This document shows, piece by piece, positions 59,366 through 64,000 of a stretch of DNA of 64,000 bases (positions are counted from its first letter, which is position 1; each line of letters begins with the position of its first letter). Origin of the DNA: Streptomyces sp. NBC_01428 (GTDB taxonomy: Bacteria; Actinomycetota; Actinomycetes; Streptomycetales; Streptomycetaceae); contig NZ_CP109499.1 of NCBI RefSeq assembly GCF_036231965.1, forward strand, positions 8,742,001 through 8,806,000. The letters run 5' to 3'. The position numbers and the translations under genes are program-made. The notes beneath the pieces are model-generated. The model had not been told where the DNA came from, did not search any database, and was given only the letters and a program-made list of their open reading frames with translations.

Positions 59366-60370
59366 TTACGCCGACCCGCTCAAACGCAGTTCGGCACGCA
59401 CGATCAGGTCGTCGGCCACCTGCGTGCGCGGTTCCGACAGCAGCCGGGCGACCTGCTCGACGGCGAGCGCGCCGAGTTGCCGCGTGTCGAGGGCGACGCT
59501 CGTGAGCGGGGGCTCCAGAAGTGCCCCGAGCTGCAGGCCGTCGAAGCCGATGACCGCCAGATCCCGCGGAACGTTCTTGCCGAGGCGCCGGGCCTCCCGG
59601 AGCGCGCCGATCGCGATGATGTCGTTGAACGTGAAGACGGCGGTGATGTCGGGATGGGCCCCGAGCAGCTCCCTGAGGGCCCTGCCGCCGCCGTCGGCCG
59701 TCTGGTCCGCGCCGACCACCATCCCGGCGTCGATCCCGTGCGCCCTCGTGGCCGACGTGAACCACGCGTGGCGGATGCTCGGTTCGGCCCGGGTGTGGTG
59801 GTCGAGCATGCCGATCCGCGTGTGGCCCTTCGCCGCAAGGTGCGCGATCGCGGCGTGGACCCCGTCCTGCCCCTCGATCCGGATCGACGTGAACCGCGAG
59901 GACCCGCTCTCCCGGCCGATGAGCACCACCGGCATGCCGCGGGTGAACGCCTCCAGTTCGCTGTCGGGACAACTGAAGTAGCCGATGACCGCGTCGACCT
60001 GCGAACTGATCACCTGGAGCGTGCCCCGTTCCTCCTCCGCGCGGTCGGCGGTGTCGTACACGACGACATGCCAGCCACGCGACCGGGCGGCCTCCAGCGC
60101 GGAGGCCGCGACCTCGGTGAAGAAGGGGTTGAGCAGATCCGGGATGACCAGCCCGACGGTCATGGTGTCCTGGCGCACCAGACCCCGGGCGAACCGGCTC
60201 GGCCGGTATCCCAGCGCGTGAGCGGCGTCCAGCACACGCTGTTTGGTGTCGCCGTCGATCTCGTCCTTGTCGTTGAGAGCCCGCGACACGGTCTGCCGGG
60301 ACACTCCGGCGGACCTGGCGACGTCATTGATCGTGACCCTCCGCGGCTCCGTCCCCGATTTCGACACCAT
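59366..60370 (-). CDS. LacI-family transcriptional regulator
   Basis: 334 residues. N-terminal LacI helix-turn-helix: VTINDVARSAGVSRQTVSRALND (about residues 12-35), hinge helix ALGYRPSRFARGL, then a periplasmic-binding-like sensor domain (TVGLVIPDLLNPFFTEVA, IGYFSCPDSELEAF, VFTFNDIIAIGALREARRLG, DLAVIGFDGLQLG). Encoded directly upstream of the transporter-hydrolase operon in the same direction; the operator lies in the 300-bp gap between. Likely represses the operon until the mannoside/galactoside is present. Confidence 0.94.
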   Translation of the reverse strand: MVSKSGTEPRRVTINDVARSAGVSRQTVSRALNDKDEIDGDTKQRVLDAAHALGYRPSRFARGLVRQDTMTVGLVIPDLLNPFFTEVAASALEAARSRGWHVVVYDTADRAEEERGTLQVISSQVDAVIGYFSCPDSELEAFTRGMPVVLIGRESGSSRFTSIRIEGQDGVHAAIAHLAAKGHTRIGMLDHHTRAEPSIRHAWFTSATRAHGIDAGMVVGADQTADGGGRALRELLGAHPDITAVFTFNDIIAIGALREARRLGKNVPRDLAVIGFDGLQLGALLEPPLTSVALDTRQLGALAVEQVARLLSEPRTQVADDLIVRAELRLSGSA

Positions 60371-60553
60371 CGCCTACCTCCTGCTTCTTGCGAACACCGG
60401 TGCGCGCAGCCTGAGTATGCACGTAGGGGGCGACGGCATGCAGCGGGCGGACGAGGCGGCCCCGTGGGCGGGCGGTCGATCGCGGACGGTTCGCCGGATC
60501 GGCGGGTCACGGGGGTCACCGCCAGTGCGGAGGCACCCGTCGGAACTGTGCCG

Positions 60554-60589
60554 GAGGCGCCGGCCGGGGAGTTCCCCTGCCGGCGCCTC
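60554..60589 (-). terminator. Terminator of the MFS exporter gene
   Basis: Perfect 11-bp arms GAGGCGCCGGC and GCCGGCGCCTC enclosing a GGGGA/TCCCC inner stem, 39 bp beyond the MFS stop. The rest of the 257-bp gap to the lacI gene shows no gene. Confidence 0.75.
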
Positions 60590-60627
60590 GTGACGGGACC
60601 GGAGCCGTCCGGCTCGGTGTCTCGGTG

Positions 60628-62151
60628 TCAGTGCGCGGCGTTCGGCGTCGCGGCGTCACCATGGGCGACGGGCTTGGCGTTCACCAGGAAGGCCGCGGAG
60701 CACCCGGCGAGGACCATCGCTCCGACCGCGTACCAGATGGCGTGGGTGTAGCCGTGGACCACACCCGCGGCCACGACCTGCGCCTTGCGGGACGGGTCGG
60801 TGAGGTGGCTGCCGATGTACGTCGACGTGGCGGAGGTGGCGATGGTGTTGAGCAGGGCCGTGCCCAGCGAACCGCCCACCTGCTGCGAGGTGTTGACCAT
60901 GGCCGAGGTGACACCGGCGTCCTGCGGGCGAATACCCTGCGTCGCCGTGGAGAAGACGGGCATGAACGTGAGCCCCATGCCCAGACCCATGATGAGCTCG
61001 GCGGGCAGCACATGCGTGGCGTACGACGAGTCGACGCCGAGCTGGGTCAGGATGAGCAGACCGCAGGCGGCCAGGAACATGCCCGGGACCATGAGGGCGC
61101 GGGCCGGGACGCGGGACAGCAGCCGGGCGGAGATCTGCGTCGAGCCGATGATGATCGCGGCGGACATCGGCAGGAACGCCAGACCGGTCCTGACGGGGGA
61201 GTACCCGAGGATGCCCTGCAGGTAGTAGGTCATGAACAGGAACAGGCCGAACATGCCGATCGTGGCGAAGCCCATGGTCAGGAAGCAGCCGGCCCGGTTG
61301 CGGTCGCGCAGGATCCGCAGCGGGAGCAGCGGCGACTTGGCGCGGGACTGCCACAGCACGAACAGGGCGAGCAGCAGCACGCCGCCGACGAGCAGCGAGA
61401 TGACCATCGAGTCGCCCCAGCCGCGCGGCTCGGCCTCGGAGAAGCCGTACACGATGGCGATGAGGCCGCCGCAGCCGAGGATCACGCCGGGCACGTCGAG
61501 CCGCACGTCCTTGTGGCCGGGTCGGTCGTGCAGCAGGATGACCGCGCCGATGACGGCGACGATGGCGATCGGGATGTTGACGTACAGACACCAGCGCCAG
61601 TTCAGGTACGAGGTGAGGATGCCGCCGAGCAGGAGGCCCACGGCGCCGCCCGCGCCGGCCAGCGCGCCGTAGATGCCGAACGCCTTGCCGCGCTCGCGCG
61701 GGTCGGTGAAGGTCGTCGTCATCAACGACAGTGCCGACGGGGCGAGAAGGGCGCCGAAGACGCCCTGCGCGGCCCGGGCTCCGAAGAGCATCGCGGAGCC
61801 GGTCGCGGCGCCGCCGACGGCGGACGCGGCGGCGAAGCCGATCAGGCCGACGATGAACGTGCGCTTGCGGCCGACGAGGTCGGCGACCCGGCCGCCGAGC
61901 AGCAGCAGACCGCCGAAGGCGAGGGTGTAGGCCGTGATGACCCACTGACGGTTGCCGTCCGACATGTCGAGGGCCTTTTGGGCGGACGGCAGCGCGATGT
62001 TCACGATGGTCGCGTCGAGGACCACCATGAGCTGGGCCAGGGCGATGACGACCAGGCCCCACCAGCGGCGGGGATCGGCCGTCTCGGCCGAGGCGGAGGC
62101 GGGCGAGCCCGGTGCCGTCCGGGTGGCGCCGGCGGGTATGGAGTCACTCAT
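60628..62151 (-). CDS. MFS multidrug exporter, DHA2 (EmrB/QacA) type
   Basis: 507 residues with about 14 membrane segments. Motifs: LAQLMVVLDATIVNIALPSAQ (motif D1 of the DHA2 group), GGRVADLVGRKRTF (motif A), SALSLMTTTFTDPRERGKAFGIYGALAGAGGAVGLLLGG (motif C). It should expel drugs using the proton gradient. Starts at ATG 62151 (MSDS) or 62181. Divergent from a marR gene with a shared operator, the usual arrangement for drug-inducible export. Confidence 0.93.
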   Translation of the reverse strand: MSDSIPAGATRTAPGSPASASAETADPRRWWGLVVIALAQLMVVLDATIVNIALPSAQKALDMSDGNRQWVITAYTLAFGGLLLLGGRVADLVGRKRTFIVGLIGFAAASAVGGAATGSAMLFGARAAQGVFGALLAPSALSLMTTTFTDPRERGKAFGIYGALAGAGGAVGLLLGGILTSYLNWRWCLYVNIPIAIVAVIGAVILLHDRPGHKDVRLDVPGVILGCGGLIAIVYGFSEAEPRGWGDSMVISLLVGGVLLLALFVLWQSRAKSPLLPLRILRDRNRAGCFLTMGFATIGMFGLFLFMTYYLQGILGYSPVRTGLAFLPMSAAIIIGSTQISARLLSRVPARALMVPGMFLAACGLLILTQLGVDSSYATHVLPAELIMGLGMGLTFMPVFSTATQGIRPQDAGVTSAMVNTSQQVGGSLGTALLNTIATSATSTYIGSHLTDPSRKAQVVAAGVVHGYTHAIWYAVGAMVLAGCSAAFLVNAKPVAHGDAATPNAAH

Positions 62152-62353
62152 GTCGAGGACGTCGCTTCCTTGGTGAGGCATGCGCCGCGAAGGCGGCGCG
62201 GGACGGAGGAGCGTGTTCCGGCGCAAGGGGGCCGGAACACGCGGTGGGACGGTGACGGAGGGCGCGACGAAGGAAGCATCGGTTCCCCCCGTCGCCTCGT
62301 CCGCGCAGGTCGTGAAGCGTATGTGTGGCGGCTGCCAGTGCGCAGCACCACCG

Positions 62354-62374
62354 ATAGTCAGCATCGCTGATTAT
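62354..62374. promoter_or_regulatory. Putative MarR operator
   Basis: ATAGTCAGC-ATC-GCTGATTAT, 8 of 9 positions paired, between the divergent MFS and marR genes. It stands out as AT-rich. A further repeat ATACG-N6-CGTAT at 62385-62400 overlaps the marR start. Confidence 0.65.
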
Positions 62375-62398
62375 CAGAAGCAGGATACGCTACCTCGT

Positions 62399-62932
62399 AT
62401 GACGGACGACGCCGAACTGTCCGACCTCCTCACGCTGCGGCTGGGGTACCTGGTCAAGCACGCCTACCTCGAACTCGCGGCCCTCATGGCCGAGGCGCTG
62501 GAGCCGTACGGCGTGCTGCCCCGCGAGTTGGGCGTGCTGTCGGTGATCGGGGCGGACGGCGCCGAACGCTCGCAGAACGAGTTGGCCTCGGCGATCGGCA
62601 TGGACCGGACCACGATGGTGGCCGTCATCGACGAACTCGAAGGCCGCGGACTGGTGGAACGCCATCGCAGCGCGCGGGACCGCCGCCGTAACGTGGTGAC
62701 GCTCACGGACGCCGGAGTCACCTGCCTGCGGGACGCGGAACTGGCACGCGCCGAGGCCGAGGCGGCCTATCTCGCTCCGCTGGAGACCGACGCGGCGCAG
62801 GCACTGACCGACGCGCTGCGCGTCCTCCACCGCGCGCACGCCGCTCCGCACGGCGGCCGCCCGCTGCGTGCCGCCGGGCCGACGGACCAGGCGCACTGCG
62901 CCGCGGCCGCCGGCGAATCATCCGGCACCTGA
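62399..62932 (+). CDS. MarR-family transcriptional regulator
   Basis: 177 residues. Winged helix with RSQNELASAIGMDRTTMVAVIDELEGRGLVERHRSARDRRRNVVTLTDAG, the MarR recognition helix and wing (about residues 60-110). The DRRR wing motif is characteristic. The C-terminal 30 residues are Ala/Gly-rich and extra to the family. ATG 62399. Likely represses the divergent drug exporter and itself. Confidence 0.93.
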   Translation: MTDDAELSDLLTLRLGYLVKHAYLELAALMAEALEPYGVLPRELGVLSVIGADGAERSQNELASAIGMDRTTMVAVIDELEGRGLVERHRSARDRRRNVVTLTDAGVTCLRDAELARAEAEAAYLAPLETDAAQALTDALRVLHRAHAAPHGGRPLRAAGPTDQAHCAAAAGESSGT

Positions 62933-62993
62933 CCCGACCGGTCGGCGCACTACGACGTCGATCCGGCCGCTCGGGGAACCGCTATCGCTGTCA

Positions 62994-63737
62994 CTACCAG
63001 GGCACTTCGCCCTCGTCGTCGAAGAAGTGACCCGTCGGTCCGCCGTCCGGCACGGTCGCGAGGCGGATCGCGGAGGCGGCTCCCTGCTGCGGTGTACGCA
63101 CGCCCTGGAAGGCGTTGAGGTCCGTGGCCGTGTAGCCGGGGCAGACGGCGTTGATGAGGATGTTCGTGTCGGCCAGTTCCTTGGCGTACTGCACCGTGAC
63201 GGCGTTCAGGAACGTCTTGGACGGTGAGTACGCGACGGCTACGGGGCCGACCTCGGCGCCAGGGGTCGTCTGGAGCGTGAGGGAGCCGACGCTGCTGGAG
63301 ACGTTGACGATCCGGGGTGACGGCGAGCGGCGGAGCAGCGGCAGCAGGGCGTTCGTCACGCGGATGACGCCGATCACGTTGGTCTCGACGGCGGCTCGCA
63401 CCCGGTCGACATCGACCGTAGTGGGGTCCTGCGGTCCGCCACCGGTGATCCCCGCGTTGTTGACGAGCGCGTCGAGCCGCCCGGCCTGCTCCTCCACGAG
63501 CCGGGCCGCGGCAGTCACACTCGCGTCGTCGGTCACGTCCAGCGGAACGCCGAACGCGTCGGCTCCGGCCGCGCGCAGCTTCTCCACGGCGGACTCGCGC
63601 CGCTCCTCGTTCCGGGCGCCGACCCCGACGGTCCAGCCCAGGGCACCGAGCCCCGCTGCGATCTCGTACCCGATCCCCTTGTTGGCTCCGGTCACCAGCG
63701 CGACCTGCGGACGGTGGGCGGTGTTCGTTTCACTCAT
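62994..63737 (-). CDS. Short-chain dehydrogenase/reductase
   Basis: 247 residues, classical SDR. Motifs: VALVTGANKGIGYEIA (cofactor loop), LDALVNNAGITG (NNAG), VNVSSSVGSL (catalytic Ser) and AYSPSKTFLNAV (Tyr-x3-Lys), followed by INAVCPGYTATDLNAF. The substrate region resembles carbonyl reductase-like members. Start ATG 63737 preferred, 63746 possible. Divergent from a LysR gene with a T-N11-A site between them, so probably its target. Confidence 0.93.
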   Translation of the reverse strand: MSETNTAHRPQVALVTGANKGIGYEIAAGLGALGWTVGVGARNEERRESAVEKLRAAGADAFGVPLDVTDDASVTAAARLVEEQAGRLDALVNNAGITGGGPQDPTTVDVDRVRAAVETNVIGVIRVTNALLPLLRRSPSPRIVNVSSSVGSLTLQTTPGAEVGPVAVAYSPSKTFLNAVTVQYAKELADTNILINAVCPGYTATDLNAFQGVRTPQQGAASAIRLATVPDGGPTGHFFDDEGEVPW

Positions 63738-63792
63738 GGCATCCATGCTTCGCCCGCCCCTGACGCCTGTCCAAGACCGATCGGGTGTCCGT

Positions 63793-63811
63793 CGATACCG
63801 CCCGGGTATCG
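63793..63811. promoter_or_regulatory. LysR-type box between SDR and LysR genes
   Basis: ATACC-GCCCG-GGTAT fits the T-N11-A palindrome of LysR regulators, with flanking CG on both sides; 30 bp before the lysR start. Confidence 0.7.
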
Positions 63812-63840
63812 TCCCAGGCGGACCGGGCTAGGCTGGCCCG

Positions 63841-64000
63841 ATGGAGACGCGTGAACTGCGGTACTTCGTCGCGGTCGCCGAAGAACTGAACTTCGGCAGG
63901 GCCGCGCAGCGACTCGGCATCGCCCAACCTCCGCTGAGCAGGGCCATCGCCCAGCTCGAACGGCGACTGGGCGCCACGCTCCTCGACCGCGACAGCCGGG
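63841..64000 (+). CDS. LysR-family transcriptional regulator (5' part only)
   Basis: 53 residues visible, cut by the window edge. METRELRYFVAVAEELNFGR and AAQRLGIAQPPLSRAIAQLE make the typical LysR helix-turn-helix. Ligand domain lies beyond the window. Divergent from the SDR gene with a T-N11-A site between, the usual layout for a LysR regulator and its target. Confidence 0.95.
   Translation, partial: METRELRYFVAVAEELNFGRAAQRLGIAQPPLSRAIAQLERRLGATLLDRDSR

Noticed and set aside
57614..60751. 1045-codon plus-strand frame over binding-protein and lacI genes
   Set aside because: Opposite strand encodes two unmistakable families; the frame passes through the operator region.
1..64000. CRISPR arrays, tRNA or rRNA genes, phage genes, NRPS/PKS modules
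   Set aside because: None seen: no regularly spaced repeats, no cloverleaf-forming sequence noticed by eye and no modular synthase motifs. A tRNA scan would be needed to exclude tRNAs fully.

Overview
The window looks like a Streptomyces chromosome segment. It is strongly GC-rich with GC-biased third positions, GTG starts are frequent, and it carries families typical of the genus: an AfsR/SARP-type regulator with NB-ARC and TPR parts, ROK and LacI sugar repressors, GH92/GH38/GH2 hydrolases, a ScoF-like cold-shock protein, an IS701-like domesticated gene and many small secreted or lipid-anchored proteins. Species and chromosomal position cannot be told from the sequence.

Layout. 1-3405: 3' end missing of a secreted GH92 alpha-mannosidase, with a LacI-type palindrome upstream. 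3841-5984: a small secreted SH3-like gene cut in two by an IS200/IS605-family element (intact tnpB, internally deleted tnpA). 5993-15713: mug glycosylase, a ROK repressor with a divergently placed secreted propeller/ricin-lectin protein and a clear operator between them, an orphan barstar-domain protein, transketolase, an NmrA-like reductase and a GNAT. 16066-21569: a SARP regulator divergent from a degenerate SDR and an MFS exporter, with a textbook SARP direct-repeat box between them.

21985-37819 is the most interesting part. A transposase-derived protein that has lost catalytic acids and an OmpR-type regulator lacking the phospho-acceptor Asp precede an operon-like run of twelve genes: homocitrate-synthase-like enzyme, LysW carrier protein, LysX ligase, LysY reductase, LysZ kinase, class I glutamine amidotransferase, Glu/Leu dehydrogenase family enzyme, AMP-forming ligase, aminotransferase, FAH-fold protein and two FMN monooxygenases. 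The LysW-LysX-LysZ-LysY set indicates that an amino acid is built while tethered to a carrier protein, as in the amino-group carrier protein (AmCP) pathways known for lysine/arginine and for a few Streptomyces natural products. Here the carrier ends in Asp-Trp-Gly-Gln, not the usual Asp-Trp-Gly-Glu, no LysK-type releasing peptidase is present, and a stand-alone amidotransferase with an intact Cys-His-Glu triad sits in the operon. I propose a deamidation-activated or otherwise altered AmCP pathway making an unknown non-proteinogenic amino acid.

37868-49854 is ordinary: a quinone oxidoreductase/TetR pair, a TolB-like propeller, DUF805, cold-shock protein, nitroreductase, two lipoproteins, HEAT-repeat protein, AraC-GyrI regulator, GlsB-type stress membrane protein and hypotheticals. 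50041-60370 is a sugar-uptake operon on the minus strand: LacI regulator, binding protein, two permeases, GH38 alpha-mannosidase and GH2 beta-galactosidase, with nested operators before the binding-protein gene. 60628-64000 holds an MFS drug exporter divergent from a MarR regulator, and an SDR divergent from a LysR regulator that runs off the right edge; both pairs have visible operators.
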